DNA from: JBIOUF01 sp044866695
GTDB lineage: Bacteria; Actinomycetota; Actinomycetes; Propionibacteriales; Nocardioidaceae
Direction: 5' to 3'
Length of the DNA stretch: 64,000 nucleotides
Assembly: GCA_044866695.1 (NCBI GenBank)
Contig: JBIOUF010000048.1
Location: 1 to 64,000 of the forward strand
This document shows positions 1 through 8,963 of the stretch, one piece after another. The notes below the pieces were generated by a model. It ran no database searches and was not told the origin of the DNA. It was given only the letters and a program-made list of their open reading frames with translations. Position numbers and translations under genes: made by a program. Each line of letters starts with the position of its first letter. Within the stretch, counting starts at the first letter, position 1.

Positions 1-2
1 GT

Positions 3-1073
3 GCCCAGCTGGGCCGCGTGGCTGGCGCCGCCAGCAGCCCGCTTGTTCCTGCAGACTTCCTCGACCTCTTCGCGCCGCTGCGCCGCGGCGCCGACCTGCG
101 AGGCAAGGTGGTCTCGGTCCATCCCGAGACCCCGGATGCGGCGACCCTGGTCATCCGACCGGGCGCCGACTGGGCCGGGCACGTCCCCGGCCAGTACGTC
201 CGGATCGGCATCGACGTCGACGGTGTCCGCAACTGGCGCGCCTACTCCCTGACCCACGGCCCGCGGGCCGACGGCCGGATCTCGGTCACCGTCAAGGCCG
301 TGCCCGACGGCAAGGTCAGCAACCACCTGGTCCACGGGACCAGGGTCGGCACGCTGGTCCACCTGGAGCAGGCCGCCGGTGAGTTCGTGCTGCCGCCCGA
401 AGGCGGCAAGCTCCTGTTCGTCACCGCCGGCTCCGGCATCACCCCGGTCATCGGCATGCTGCGCAACCTGTTCCCGGTCACCGACGCAGGCGTCGTGCGG
501 CTGCCCCGCAGCGAGGCCTTCGACGTCGTCGTCGTACACGTGGCCCCCAGCGAGCCGCAGTCGATCTTCCTGCGCAACCTGCGCGACCTCGACCAGGCCG
601 GTCTGGTCCGGCTGGTGGCGCGGTACGACGACACCCACGGCGTCCTGGACGTCGCCGAGCTCGCCGACCTGGTGCCCGACCTGGCCGACCGCACCACGCT
701 GGCCTGCGGGCCGGCCGGGCTGCTGGACGCTCTGGAGGAGCATCACGCCGAGCGCGACCTCCCCCTGCTCACCGAGCAGTTCCGGGTCGCCACCGTGGTG
801 GCCGGCGAGGGCGGCAGCGTCGAGTTCACCAAGCAGGGCCGGACCGTCGACGCCGACGGCGCCACCCCCATCCTCACCGCCGGCGAGGACGCCGGAGTGC
901 TGATGCCCTCGGGCTGCCGGATGGGGATCTGCTTCGGCTGCGTGCTGCCGCTGCGCGAGGGTGCGGTCCGCGACCTCCGCAACGGCGACCTGACCACGGC
1001 CGTCGAGGGCGACGGCGTCAACATCCAGACCTGCGTCTCCGCCGCTGCCGGCGACTGCCGCATCGAGCTCTAG
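3..1073 (+). CDS. Ferredoxin reductase with C-terminal 2Fe-2S domain (5' partial)
   Basis: Electron-transfer flavoprotein that probably passes NAD(P)H electrons to the desaturase encoded next. The FAD-binding motif RAYSLTH lies near residue 80, the nucleotide-binding motifs GSGITPVIGML and CGPAGLL follow, and a plant-type 2Fe-2S domain closes the protein (CRMGICFGC plus a later Cys in NIQTC). The frame is open to the window edge and the residues before the first GTG (18) look like genuine family sequence, so the start probably lies just upstream. It stops 64 nt before the desaturase. The pairing mirrors the oxidoreductase/DesA3 pair of mycobacteria (recalled). Confidence 0.9.
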   Translation, partial: AQLGRVAGAASSPLVPADFLDLFAPLRRGADLRGKVVSVHPETPDAATLVIRPGADWAGHVPGQYVRIGIDVDGVRNWRAYSLTHGPRADGRISVTVKAVPDGKVSNHLVHGTRVGTLVHLEQAAGEFVLPPEGGKLLFVTAGSGITPVIGMLRNLFPVTDAGVVRLPRSEAFDVVVVHVAPSEPQSIFLRNLRDLDQAGLVRLVARYDDTHGVLDVAELADLVPDLADRTTLACGPAGLLDALEEHHAERDLPLLTEQFRVATVVAGEGGSVEFTKQGRTVDADGATPILTAGEDAGVLMPSGCRMGICFGCVLPLREGAVRDLRNGDLTTAVEGDGVNIQTCVSAAAGDCRIEL

Positions 1074-1137
1074 GCCCGCCACCCCCCTTCCACCGGCTCC
1101 ACCCACCGACCGACCACCCTCGGCGAAGGAGAACCCC

Positions 1138-2316
1138 ATGACCGTCCTGCAGAAGAAGGCGACCAACCCGGTCGCGCACCTGTCCACCGACGACATCGAG
1201 ACCCTCGGCAAGCAGCTCGACGCGATCCGCGACGAGGTGCTGGCCACCCGCGGAGAGCGCGACGCCGAGTACATCCGCACGGTGATCGCAACCCAGCGCA
1301 AGCTGGAGATGGGCAGCCGCGCGGTGCTGCTGCTCAGCCTGTTCCCGCCGGCCTGGTTCGTCGGCACCGTCGGGCTCTCGGTGGCCAAGATCCTCGAGAA
1401 CATGGAGATCGGCCACAACGTCCTGCACGGGCAGTGGGACTGGATGCGCGACCCCAAGATCCACTCCACCACCTGGGAGTGGGACAACGTGTCGCCCGCC
1501 GACCAGTGGAAGCACTCGCACAACGAGATCCACCACACCTACACCAACGTCGTCGGCAAGGACAACGACCTGGGCTACGGCATCATGCGCGTCGACGAGG
1601 ACCAGCCCTGGACGCCGTTCTACCTCGGGCAGCCGCTGTGGAACTTCCTCAACGCGTGCTTCTTCGAGTACGGCATCGCCGCCTACGACCTCGAGCTCGG
1701 CTCCAACCTTCGCAAGGGCCGGCACCGCAAGCCGGAGTTCCGGGCGGCCGCGAAGCAGGTGCTGAGGAAGATCCGCGGCCAGGTCACCAAGGACTACGTG
1801 GTGCACCCGCTGCTCTCCGGGCCGTCCGCGCTGCACACGGTGGCGGCGAACTTCACCGCCAACGTGGTCCGCAACCTGTGGACCCACTCGGTCATCATGT
1901 GCGGGCACTTCCCCGAGGGCGTGGAGACCTTCGAGCGCCGCTCGATCGTCGGGGAGACCCGCGGCGAGTGGTACCTGCGGCAGATGCTCGGCTCGGCCAA
2001 CATCAGCGGCAGCCGGGCCATGCACATCATGACCGGCAACCTGTCCTACCAGATCGAGCACCACCTCTTCCCCGACCTGCCCAGCAACCGCTACCAGGAG
2101 ATCGCGCCGAAGGTGGAGGAGCTGTTCGAGAGGTACGGCCTGACCTACACCACCGGCCCGCTGGCCAAGCAGGTCGCCTCGGCGTGGCACAAGGTGATCC
2201 GGCTGTCGCTGCCCAACGGCTTCCTCGACGACGTCCGGGCGAAGGCCCGCGGCGCCCTCGCCGGCGACGTACCCCTGCCCGCCCGCGAGACCGGACGCGG
2301 CGAGGCCGCCGCCTGA
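1138..2316 (+). CDS. Membrane fatty acid desaturase (acyl-CoA / stearoyl type)
   Basis: Di-iron membrane desaturase that inserts a double bond into saturated acyl chains, using electrons from the reductase encoded upstream. The three histidine boxes are visible: HNVLH near residue 98, HSHNEIHH near 128 and QIEHH near 306, with hydrophobic stretches between. The 392-aa length is normal. The ATG at 1138 follows a GAAGGAGAA ribosome-binding site. Co-transcription with the reductase is likely from the short gap and shared strand. Confidence 0.93.
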   Translation: MTVLQKKATNPVAHLSTDDIETLGKQLDAIRDEVLATRGERDAEYIRTVIATQRKLEMGSRAVLLLSLFPPAWFVGTVGLSVAKILENMEIGHNVLHGQWDWMRDPKIHSTTWEWDNVSPADQWKHSHNEIHHTYTNVVGKDNDLGYGIMRVDEDQPWTPFYLGQPLWNFLNACFFEYGIAAYDLELGSNLRKGRHRKPEFRAAAKQVLRKIRGQVTKDYVVHPLLSGPSALHTVAANFTANVVRNLWTHSVIMCGHFPEGVETFERRSIVGETRGEWYLRQMLGSANISGSRAMHIMTGNLSYQIEHHLFPDLPSNRYQEIAPKVEELFERYGLTYTTGPLAKQVASAWHKVIRLSLPNGFLDDVRAKARGALAGDVPLPARETGRGEAAA

Positions 2317-2485
2317 GCCCGACGACGGCGCCGCGCCGGCCGACGCCCAGCTTCTCGGCTCCGTGCTGCTCGCCGGGGCGGCCGGCCTGTGGACCCGGGA
2401 CCGGCGGTTGCACGCGGCTGCGGTGGAGCTGGGCGTCGCTCATCCCCGGTGACCTCTCGGACCGCTCGGGCACCATGGAGCCTCC

Positions 2486-3367
2486 TCACGCCGGCAGCCG
2501 CGCGTCGAGCCAGGCGACCAGGTCGGCGTACACCTGACTGCGGTTGGTCTCGTTGAAGACCTCGTGCCGGGCCTCGGGGTAGGTGACCAGGGTGACGTCG
2601 GTGAGACCGGTCTTCGTCAACCGGTCGACCAGCGTGTGCACGAGGGCCAGCCGGGCGTTCACGGGGTCCAGCTCGCCGACCGCGATGTAGACCGGGAGGT
2701 CCTGGCGGATGCCGGCCAGCTGCTCGGGGTCGGCGAGCCGGCGCGCGGCCAGGAACATCTGCCGGGCGCCCTCGGCGTCCAGGCCGAACCCGCAGTACGG
2801 GTCGGCGACGTAGCGGTCCACCTGCTCCTCGTCGCGGCTGAGCCAGTCGTAGTCGGTGCGGGCCGGGGCGAAGGGCGCGTTGAACGCCGACAGGTCCATC
2901 GGGCCGTCGAGGTCCAGCGCGGGCTCGAGCAGGTCGATGACCGCGGTGCCGGTGAGGACCGCCAGGTCGACGTCGGCGCTGTGGTCGAGCAGGTACTGCT
3001 GGACCGCGAAGGACCCCATGCTGTGACCGAGCAGAACCAGGGGCAGCCCGGGGTGCTCGCGCGTGGCCACCCCGCGCAGCCGGTCGATGTCGCCGACGAT
3101 CTCGGTCCACCCCTCGGCGCCGACCTGGCCGAGCGCGTCCAGCGAGCCGGCGGTGGCGCCGTGCCCGCGGTGGTCCTGTGCGTAGACCACGTAGCCGGAG
3201 TCGTTCAGGACGCCGGCCAGCTCGGCGTACCGCAGCGCGTGCTCGCCCATGCCGTGGGTGACCTGCACGACCGCTCGCGGCGCGGCCTGCGGGTCCCAGC
3301 GGTAGGCCGCGACGGCGACGCCGCCGGCACTGTCGAAGTCGGCGCGGGCGGGCGTCGGGCTGGTCAC
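2486..3367 (-). CDS. Alpha/beta hydrolase, monoacylglycerol lipase / lysophospholipase-like
   Basis: Serine hydrolase of the monoglyceride lipase family, expected to cleave acylglycerols or lysophospholipids. The oxyanion-region HGMGEH is at 38-43, HRGHG at 66-70, the nucleophile elbow GHSMGS has Ser116, and a late Asp (GELDPVN) and His (ARHEVFNE) complete the triad. It has 293 aa and no signal peptide, so it is cytoplasmic. The GTG at 3367 is preceded by GAGGAG. It is convergent with the desaturase; the 169-bp gap shows nothing further. The exact substrate cannot be read from sequence. Confidence 0.9.
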   Translation of the reverse strand: MTSPTPARADFDSAGGVAVAAYRWDPQAAPRAVVQVTHGMGEHALRYAELAGVLNDSGYVVYAQDHRGHGATAGSLDALGQVGAEGWTEIVGDIDRLRGVATREHPGLPLVLLGHSMGSFAVQQYLLDHSADVDLAVLTGTAVIDLLEPALDLDGPMDLSAFNAPFAPARTDYDWLSRDEEQVDRYVADPYCGFGLDAEGARQMFLAARRLADPEQLAGIRQDLPVYIAVGELDPVNARLALVHTLVDRLTKTGLTDVTLVTYPEARHEVFNETNRSQVYADLVAWLDARLPA

Positions 3368-3556
3368 GGCATGGGCTCCTCGGCGGGGCGGGCGGGTCGG
3401 CGGTCATCGTGGCCGCGGCGGGCGGGGTTGTCAACGCGCGGGTCCCCCCGGGAAGGGGCAACGGCTGCCGAGCCCGTTGGGGCCACTGAGCACCCCTCGC
3501 CTCCAGCAGGGTCCTGAACCAGGCCGCGCTGTCGGGGGCCTGGTCCGGCGGTCTCC

Positions 3557-3562
3557 TAGGGT
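3557..3562 (+). promoter_or_regulatory. -10 box (TAGGGT), leaderless thioesterase transcript
   Basis: TAGGGT ends 6 nt before the ATG at 3569, so transcription would begin at or next to the A of the start codon. No Shine-Dalgarno sequence is present, which agrees with leaderless translation. Confidence 0.5.
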
Positions 3563-3568
3563 GAGCCC

Positions 3569-4420
3569 ATGTCGCCCGAGCCGGAGCCCCACGAGTTCGA
3601 CCAGGCGCTGGGCCAGACCGAGCGGGCCGGGCGGCCGGGCGTCTACGACCTGTCGCTGTCCGACGACTGGCGGGTGGGAGGCGGGCTGAACGGCGGGTTC
3701 CTGCTCGCGCAGGTCGGCCGGGCGCTGCGGTCCGCGCTCGCGGCGCAGGAGCACCCCGACCCGTTCGCGCTGAGCGCGTACTACCTCACCGCGTCGACCG
3801 CGGGTGCCGCCGCCGTCGAGACGACGGTGCTTCGTCGCGGCCGGGTCATGTCCACCGCGCAGGCGTCCCTGACCCAGCCGGACGGGGTGGGCGGGTGGGT
3901 CGAGCGGGTCCGGGCACTGGCGACGTACGGCGACCTGCGCGCGCTGCCCGACGACGTCCGCACCAGCGCCTCGCCGCCGGCCATCCCGCCACCGCAGGAC
4001 TGCCTCGGCGCGGAGCTGGCGCCTCCCGGGGTCCGCGCGGTCGCGCCGTTCCTGGACCGCTTCGAGCTGCGCCTGGACCCGGCCACCGCCGGATGGGCCG
4101 CGGGCCAGCCGTCCGGGCAGGGCGAGATCCGCGGCTGGTTCCGCCTCCCGGACGGCCGCGAGCCCGACCCGTTGCTGCTGCTGCTGGCCGTCGACGCGCT
4201 CCCGCCGGTCACCTTCGACCTCGGGCTGTTCGGCTGGGCGCCGACCCTGGAGCTCACCGTCCACGTGCGCGCCGACCCCGCTCCGGGGTGGCTGCTGGTG
4301 CGCCACGCCACGCGCAACTTCGCGGGCGGTCTGCTGGAGGAGGACGCCGAGGTCTGGGACTCCGGCGGCCGCCTGGTCGCCCAGGCCCGCCAGCTCGCCC
4401 GGGCCCCGCTGCCCCGCTGA
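3569..4420 (+). CDS. Acyl-CoA thioesterase, double-hotdog (TesB-like)
   Basis: Probable acyl-CoA thioesterase releasing free fatty acid from CoA. The N-terminal half has the family's substrate-entry signature GGGLNGGFLLAQ (about residues 32-43) and the C-terminal half repeats the hotdog fold, with the late acidic stretch LLEEDAEVWDSGG. Its 283 aa are typical of the two-hotdog actinobacterial forms. It is monocistronic: a leaderless promoter lies in front and a convergent gene follows. The substrate is unknown. Confidence 0.83.
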   Translation: MSPEPEPHEFDQALGQTERAGRPGVYDLSLSDDWRVGGGLNGGFLLAQVGRALRSALAAQEHPDPFALSAYYLTASTAGAAAVETTVLRRGRVMSTAQASLTQPDGVGGWVERVRALATYGDLRALPDDVRTSASPPAIPPPQDCLGAELAPPGVRAVAPFLDRFELRLDPATAGWAAGQPSGQGEIRGWFRLPDGREPDPLLLLLAVDALPPVTFDLGLFGWAPTLELTVHVRADPAPGWLLVRHATRNFAGGLLEEDAEVWDSGGRLVAQARQLARAPLPR

Positions 4421-4548
4421 GCCGGACCGCTGGAGGACGCTGCGCGTGGCAGGCGGCTCCACCGACCCGGCCGGGCGCCGGGCTCGCCCGACCTTCGCCG
4501 GACGGCCGGGGAGCCGGTGCGGGCGCGGCACCGGGGCCAGGACGTCCG

Positions 4549-5613
4549 TCAGTCGAAGCGGGACCGGTCCATGCAGAACACCCATCGCGCGCCGAGGTGC
4601 TCGGTGGAGGACCAGAGCCGGTCGGTCTCGGGCCAATAGCAGATGTCCTCGGGGCCGGGCGGCAGCACGCGCCGGTGCTCGACGAGGGCGCCGGGCTGCC
4701 CGACCCACAGGCTGCCCCGGGTGAGCTGGCCGGCGCTCGTGGTGACGTACAGCCGGCCGCGGGCGGTGACCGCGCCCTGCATGTGGGTCAGCCCGCCGCC
4801 GTCGAGCAGCTCGGGGGTGAACCGGCCCTGCTCGTCCGCGCGGGGCAGGCCCGTGGCCGGGTCGATGTCCAGGCGGAGCAGCCTGGTGGTCATCGACTCG
4901 CGGCCGTACTCCCCGGCGAGCAGGGTCGGGGCGGGAGCCGTGCGGTCCAGGGCGAGGAAGGAGTACCGGACCGGCTCGAGCCCCTCGTCGGTGACGGCGC
5001 GCTGGCGGAACCGGAGCGGCAGCAGGTAGCGGTAGCCGAACCCGGCGAAGCGCCCTGCCGGCGTCCAGCCCAGCGCCCGGCCCGGCGTCGCGTGCGGCGC
5101 GGCGACGATGTCGTCGAGCCGGAAGGTGAACACGCCACGGGTGGTGCCCGCCACGTGCAGGTACGGCCCGTGCCAGACGACGCCGCCGGCGTGGATCGGC
5201 ACCGGCCGGACGTCCAGGCCACCACCCGGGCGCGACGTGGCCTGCACCAGCAGGACGTGCCGGTACCGGACCCGGCGGGGGTCGCCGACGTCGTACACGG
5301 TGACGCGTGAGCCCATGCTCAGCCGCCGGACCTCCTTGGAGTACGACGTGGTGAGGACCAGGCGGCGTCCCGCGAAGGTGTCGCCCTCGGCCCGGTCGGC
5401 CGAGGAGGTGATGCCCTGCGGCCACCAGCGCAGGCTGAAGCTGTCCCGGCGGTCCAGCACGAACCCCCACTCCGCCGCCGGCCCGGGCACGTCGACCACC
5501 CGGGCCTGGCGGCGCAGGTCGGCCACCACCCCCTCCAGCCCCACCCGCCCACCCAGCCGGCCGGCCAGCGCCTCCACGTCGTCTGCGCGGTCGGGGTCGC
5601 GAAGCAGGTGCAT
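4549..5613 (-). CDS. Conserved hypothetical protein, beta-rich
   Basis: Not recognised. The 354-aa product has no signal peptide or membrane segment. It is rich in beta-type segments with repeated 'visit' motifs such as GVVWHGPYLHVAGTT and GAVTARGRLYVTT, which resembles blades of a propeller, and it ends with conserved Trp/Cys residues (CYWPETDRLWSSTEHLG). The ATG at 5613 was chosen because AAAGGAGG lies 6 nt upstream; longer starts lack this. It is divergent from mshB over a 155-bp gap. No function is proposed. Confidence 0.75.
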   Translation of the reverse strand: MHLLRDPDRADDVEALAGRLGGRVGLEGVVADLRRQARVVDVPGPAAEWGFVLDRRDSFSLRWWPQGITSSADRAEGDTFAGRRLVLTTSYSKEVRRLSMGSRVTVYDVGDPRRVRYRHVLLVQATSRPGGGLDVRPVPIHAGGVVWHGPYLHVAGTTRGVFTFRLDDIVAAPHATPGRALGWTPAGRFAGFGYRYLLPLRFRQRAVTDEGLEPVRYSFLALDRTAPAPTLLAGEYGRESMTTRLLRLDIDPATGLPRADEQGRFTPELLDGGGLTHMQGAVTARGRLYVTTSAGQLTRGSLWVGQPGALVEHRRVLPPGPEDICYWPETDRLWSSTEHLGARWVFCMDRSRFD

Positions 5614-5755
5614 GTGGCCTCCTTTCCACAGTCTGACGCGTGAGCGTCCGGCGCCGTACCCGGCGTGCGAAGGAGCCACGTGACCACCCGTCCCGCCCAG
5701 CAGCCGCCGCACGCGCCCGGCTCCGCAGCGGGTGAGCACCGTCGGCGCCGCCACC

Positions 5756-5761
5756 TATCCT
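5756..5761 (+). promoter_or_regulatory. -10 box (TATCCT), near-leaderless mshB transcript
   Basis: TATCCT stands 7 nt before the mshB ATG, with no ribosome-binding site between. The same geometry recurs before several other genes in this window. Confidence 0.5.
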
Positions 5762-5768
5762 GTCCGCC

Positions 5769-6668
5769 ATGGACCAGCGGCTGATGCTCGTGCACGCGCA
5801 CCCCGACGACGAGACCATCGCCACCGGCGCCACGATGGCCCGCTACGTCGCCGAGGGCCGCGGGGTCACCCTGGTCACCTGCACACTGGGCGAGGAGGGC
5901 GAGGTCCTGGTGCCCGAGCTGGGCCACCTCGCCGCGGAGCACGAGGACGGGCTCGGCCGGCACCGCATCGGCGAGCTCGCCGCGGCGATGAAGACGCTCG
6001 GGGTCACCGACCACCGGTTCCTCGGCGGTCCCGGGCGGTACCGCGACTCCGGCATGGCCTGGGACGACACCGGCCACGCGACCGCCGCGGACACGGTCCG
6101 CGACGACACCTTCTGGCGGGCGGACCTGCTGGAGGCCGCGTCCCTGCTGGTCGAGACCGTCCGCGAGGTGCGCCCCCAGGTGCTGGTCACCTACGACGAC
6201 TTCGGCGAGTACGGCCATCCCGACCACATCCAGGCGCACCGGGTGGCGACGTACGCCGTGGCGCTGGCCGCCGCGCCGTCGTTCCGCCCCGACCTGGGCC
6301 CGGCCTGGGACGTCGCGAAGGCGTACTGGACGGCCAGGTCGGCGTCGCAGTACCGCGAGGGCGTGAGGTTCATGGCCGAGAACGGCATCGAGAACCCCTT
6401 CCAGGAGTGGGACCCCGACCATCTGCCGAGGTTCTTCCACGAGGACGCCGCGATCGCCGCCTGCGTCGACGCCTCGGACTACGCCGACACCAAGCTGGAC
6501 GCGCTGCGCGCCCATGCCACGCAGGTCACCGTCGACGGGCCGTTCTTCGCCCTGTCCAACCAGCTCGGTGCCCGGGTCTGGGGGCTGGAGTTCTTCCGGC
6601 TCGCCAAGGGCCGGCAGGGTCCCACCGACGGGCGCGGCTGGGAGTCCGACCTGTTCGCCGGCCTGTGA
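5769..6668 (+). CDS. mshB: N-acetyl-GlcN-Ins deacetylase MshB
   Basis: Zinc deacetylase of the LmbE family that removes the acetyl group from GlcNAc-inositol in mycothiol synthesis. The zinc motif AHPDDE is at residues 10-15 and the third ligand region YGHPDHIQAHR near 151-161. Length (299 aa) and the GPGRYRDSGM segment match MshB rather than the related Mca amidase. It carries a leaderless-type promoter. The VanW gene begins 10 nt after its stop, so the two are probably co-transcribed. Position near fdxA and dapC agrees with other actinobacteria. Confidence 0.92.
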   Translation: MDQRLMLVHAHPDDETIATGATMARYVAEGRGVTLVTCTLGEEGEVLVPELGHLAAEHEDGLGRHRIGELAAAMKTLGVTDHRFLGGPGRYRDSGMAWDDTGHATAADTVRDDTFWRADLLEAASLLVETVREVRPQVLVTYDDFGEYGHPDHIQAHRVATYAVALAAAPSFRPDLGPAWDVAKAYWTARSASQYREGVRFMAENGIENPFQEWDPDHLPRFFHEDAAIAACVDASDYADTKLDALRAHATQVTVDGPFFALSNQLGARVWGLEFFRLAKGRQGPTDGRGWESDLFAGL

Positions 6669-6678
6669 GAGCCGCCCG

Positions 6679-8406
6679 GTGAGGACCCTCGAGGCGCCCA
6701 GCGGCGGGCGGGTGGTGCGCTGGACCCTGCTCGGCGTCGTGGCCCTGGTGGCCGCGCTGTACGTCGCGGCCTACCTGGTCACCGCCGACCGGATCGCCCG
6801 CGGCAGCACCGTCGCCGGAGTCGAGGTCGGCGGCCTCACCGCGGACGACGCGGCGCGGGTGCTCTCCGACGCCGTCGAGGACCGGGCCACCGCACCGGTG
6901 GAGGTCTCCGCCGACGGCGTCCGGGCGGCGGTCGACCCGGAGGCGGCCGGCCTGGAGGTGGACCTGGCTGCGTCGGTGGCGCAGGCGCCGGCGGGGCGCA
7001 GCTGGGATCCCCGTGACATGTGGGCGTACCTCGCCGGCGGTGAGGCCCACGACGCCGTGGTCACCGTGGACGACGTCTCGCTCGACGCCGCGCTGGGCCG
7101 GATCGCGAAGCGGGTCGCCCGGCCTGCCGTCGAGGGGGAGGTCACCTTCCGCCGGTCGGGGCCGCACGCGGTGTACCCGGTGGACGGGGTGCGCCTGGAC
7201 CTCGCCGGTGCGAGGGAGGCGGTCGTGGCGGCGTACCCGGTCGACGATCCCGGCACCGTGGTGAGGCTGCCCACGCTGACCGAGTCCCCGGTGGTCCCCC
7301 GCGCGGAGGTGGCCCGGGCGATGAAGGAGTTCGCCGACCCGGCGATGTCCGCGCCGGTCGTGTTCGTCATCGGTGGCGAGCCGGTCGTGCTGCGCCCGCG
7401 CGACTACGCCCGAGCCCTCTCCCTGCGCCCCCGGGGGGCCCGGCTGGTTCCGGAGGTCGACGAGAAGGCGCTGCTGGAGGTGCTCCGGCCGGCGATGCGC
7501 ACGGTCGCCTCCGCGCCGCGGGACGCCGAGGTGCGCATCGTCGGCGGACGGCCGCGGGTGATCCCGAGCAAGACCGGGGTCCGCTACGACCCGGACCGGG
7601 TTACCGGCCAGTTCCTCGACCTGGTCGTGGCCCAGGGGGACCGGCGCCGCGCCCGGCTCGGCACCGTGACCGCCCGGCCGGACTTCACCACCGCGGACGC
7701 GCGCAGGCTCGGGATCACCGAGAAGGTCTCGGAGTTCACCACCTACTACCCGCACGCCGACTACCGCAACGTCAACATCGGCCGCGCGGCCCAGCTGGTC
7801 GACGGGACGCTGCTGTCGCCGGGGGAGACGTTCAGCCTCAACGGCACCGTGGGGGAGCGCACCGCGGCGAACGGGTTCACCGAGGGCTTCGTGATCAGCA
7901 ACGGGATCTTCAAGGAGGACCTCGGCGGCGGGGTCAGCCAGGTGGCCACCACGACGTTCAACGCCGCGTTCTTCGCGGGCCTCGAGGACGTCGAGCACAA
8001 GCCGCACTCCTTCTACATCAGCCGCTACCCCGAAGGCCGCGAGGCGACGGTGGCCTGGCCGACGGTCGACCTGAGGTTCCGCAACGACACGCCGCACGGC
8101 GTGCTCGTCCAGGCCTGGCGGACCCCCAGCACCCCGTCGTCGCAGGGCTCGGTCACGGTCCGGATGTGGTCCACGAAGGTCTGGGACATCGAGGCGACCA
8201 CGTCGGACCGCTACGACTTCACCAGCCCGGCCACCCGCCGGATCGGCGGGGAGGACTGCGTGCCTAACGAGGGGTACGGCGGCTTCGACGTCGACGTCGA
8301 CCGCCTGTTCCGCCGGCCGGACAGCCCGGCCGTCGTGCGCCGGGAGCGTTTCCACACCAGCTACACCCCCTCCGACACGGTCATCTGCACCGACCTCTCC
8401 GGCTGA
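6679..8406 (+). CDS. VanW family protein with peptidoglycan-binding-4 repeats
   Basis: Membrane-anchored exported protein. One transmembrane segment (about 14-33) is followed by two PG_binding_4-type domains and a C-terminal VanW domain beginning near FTTYYPHADYRNVN, with SPGETFSLNGTVG and GGGVSQVATTTFNAAF as conserved blocks. The family is linked to envelope metabolism and sometimes glycopeptide-resistance loci, but its reaction is not established. The GTG at 6679 was chosen because the frame upstream overlaps mshB. About 575 aa. Confidence 0.85.
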   Translation: MRTLEAPSGGRVVRWTLLGVVALVAALYVAAYLVTADRIARGSTVAGVEVGGLTADDAARVLSDAVEDRATAPVEVSADGVRAAVDPEAAGLEVDLAASVAQAPAGRSWDPRDMWAYLAGGEAHDAVVTVDDVSLDAALGRIAKRVARPAVEGEVTFRRSGPHAVYPVDGVRLDLAGAREAVVAAYPVDDPGTVVRLPTLTESPVVPRAEVARAMKEFADPAMSAPVVFVIGGEPVVLRPRDYARALSLRPRGARLVPEVDEKALLEVLRPAMRTVASAPRDAEVRIVGGRPRVIPSKTGVRYDPDRVTGQFLDLVVAQGDRRRARLGTVTARPDFTTADARRLGITEKVSEFTTYYPHADYRNVNIGRAAQLVDGTLLSPGETFSLNGTVGERTAANGFTEGFVISNGIFKEDLGGGVSQVATTTFNAAFFAGLEDVEHKPHSFYISRYPEGREATVAWPTVDLRFRNDTPHGVLVQAWRTPSTPSSQGSVTVRMWSTKVWDIEATTSDRYDFTSPATRRIGGEDCVPNEGYGGFDVDVDRLFRRPDSPAVVRRERFHTSYTPSDTVICTDLSG

Positions 8407-8409
8407 GGC

Positions 8410-8463
8410 TCGGCTGCGGTGGTCGGGTCGGCTGCGGTGGTCGGGTCGGCTGGGGTGGTCGGG
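8410..8463 (+). repeat. Three tandem 18-bp repeats
   Basis: The unit TCGGCTGCGGTGGTCGGG is repeated three times head to tail (one substitution in the third copy), starting 4 nt after the VanW stop, with a partial fourth copy running into the palindromic element that follows. Confidence 0.85.
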
Positions 8464-8472
8464 TCGGCCGGG

Positions 8473-8554
8473 TTGTGGCCGATGCCTGCACGGACCCGCG
8501 GTTGTGGCCCGAGGCTGCAGCGACACGCCGATCGGACCTGCAGGCATCGGCCAC
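8473..8554 (+). repeat. Palindromic intergenic element, family A copy 1
   Basis: 82-bp unit. The left end GTGGCCGATGCCTGCA and the right end TGCAGGCATCGGCCAC are a perfect 16-bp inverted repeat. A third box, TTGTGGCCC, and the motif CGACACGCCG sit inside. Related copies are at 21570, 27616, 41667 and 41769. It lies between convergent genes. Confidence 0.85.
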
Positions 8555-8574
8555 TCTTCGGCGGCGGGGGGCGC

Positions 8575-8832
8575 TCAGCCGGTCCGGCGCCGTGCGGCGG
8601 GTCGCGGCGGCACCGGCTTCCCGGACACGATGTCGGGCACCGCGACGACCACCGTCTCGCCCCGCTCGGTCCGCACGACGGTCACTGCGTCGGACCAGGA
8701 CTCCATGACGCCGAGGACGTCGGACATCAGGGGTCCTCCGGACGGTCCGGTCCGACCGCGCAGCACCCGCCGTACGACGACCCGCATGCCCACGCAGTGC
8801 GGTCCCAGCGCGGAGCGCGGCCGGTCCGCCAT
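8575..8832 (-). CDS. Small SH3-like protein related to the N-terminus of GNAT acetyltransferases
   Basis: 85-aa cytoplasmic protein. The segment MRVVVRRVLRGRTGPSGGP followed by DVLGVMESW and DIVSGKPVPPRP resembles, from memory, the N-terminal beta-barrel that precedes the catalytic domain in actinobacterial Rv0428c-like GNAT proteins. No acetyl-CoA-binding motif follows, so the catalytic domain is absent. The ATG at 8832 is preceded by GGGAGGGGG. In related genomes a full GNAT gene often lies beside this ferredoxin gene (recalled), which would make this a domain remnant or a stand-alone regulator. Confidence 0.7.
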   Translation of the reverse strand: MADRPRSALGPHCVGMRVVVRRVLRGRTGPSGGPLMSDVLGVMESWSDAVTVVRTERGETVVVAVPDIVSGKPVPPRPAARRRTG

Positions 8833-8963
8833 CGGGCACCCCCTCCCGGTCACGTCCCGAGGCTGTCCGCACGACGGCCCACGACGGGGATGGACCAGCC
8901 AGCAGACTAGTGTGGAGCCCGGGCCGCGAGACCCGCGGGCAGCTCACGAGGAGGACGTCTGAG

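Noticed and set aside
1018..2190. Long minus-strand open frame opposite the desaturase
   Set aside because: Arg/Val/His-rich shadow frame caused by high GC; the plus-strand desaturase carries all the family motifs.
3431..5833. 800-codon minus-strand frame across the thioesterase and unknown protein
   Set aside because: Low-complexity Pro/Arg/Gly composition, and it covers better-supported genes on both strands.
8419..8962. Overlapping plus-strand ORFs in the gap after the VanW gene
   Set aside because: They run through the 18-bp repeats and palindrome A1, and oppose a better-supported small gene.
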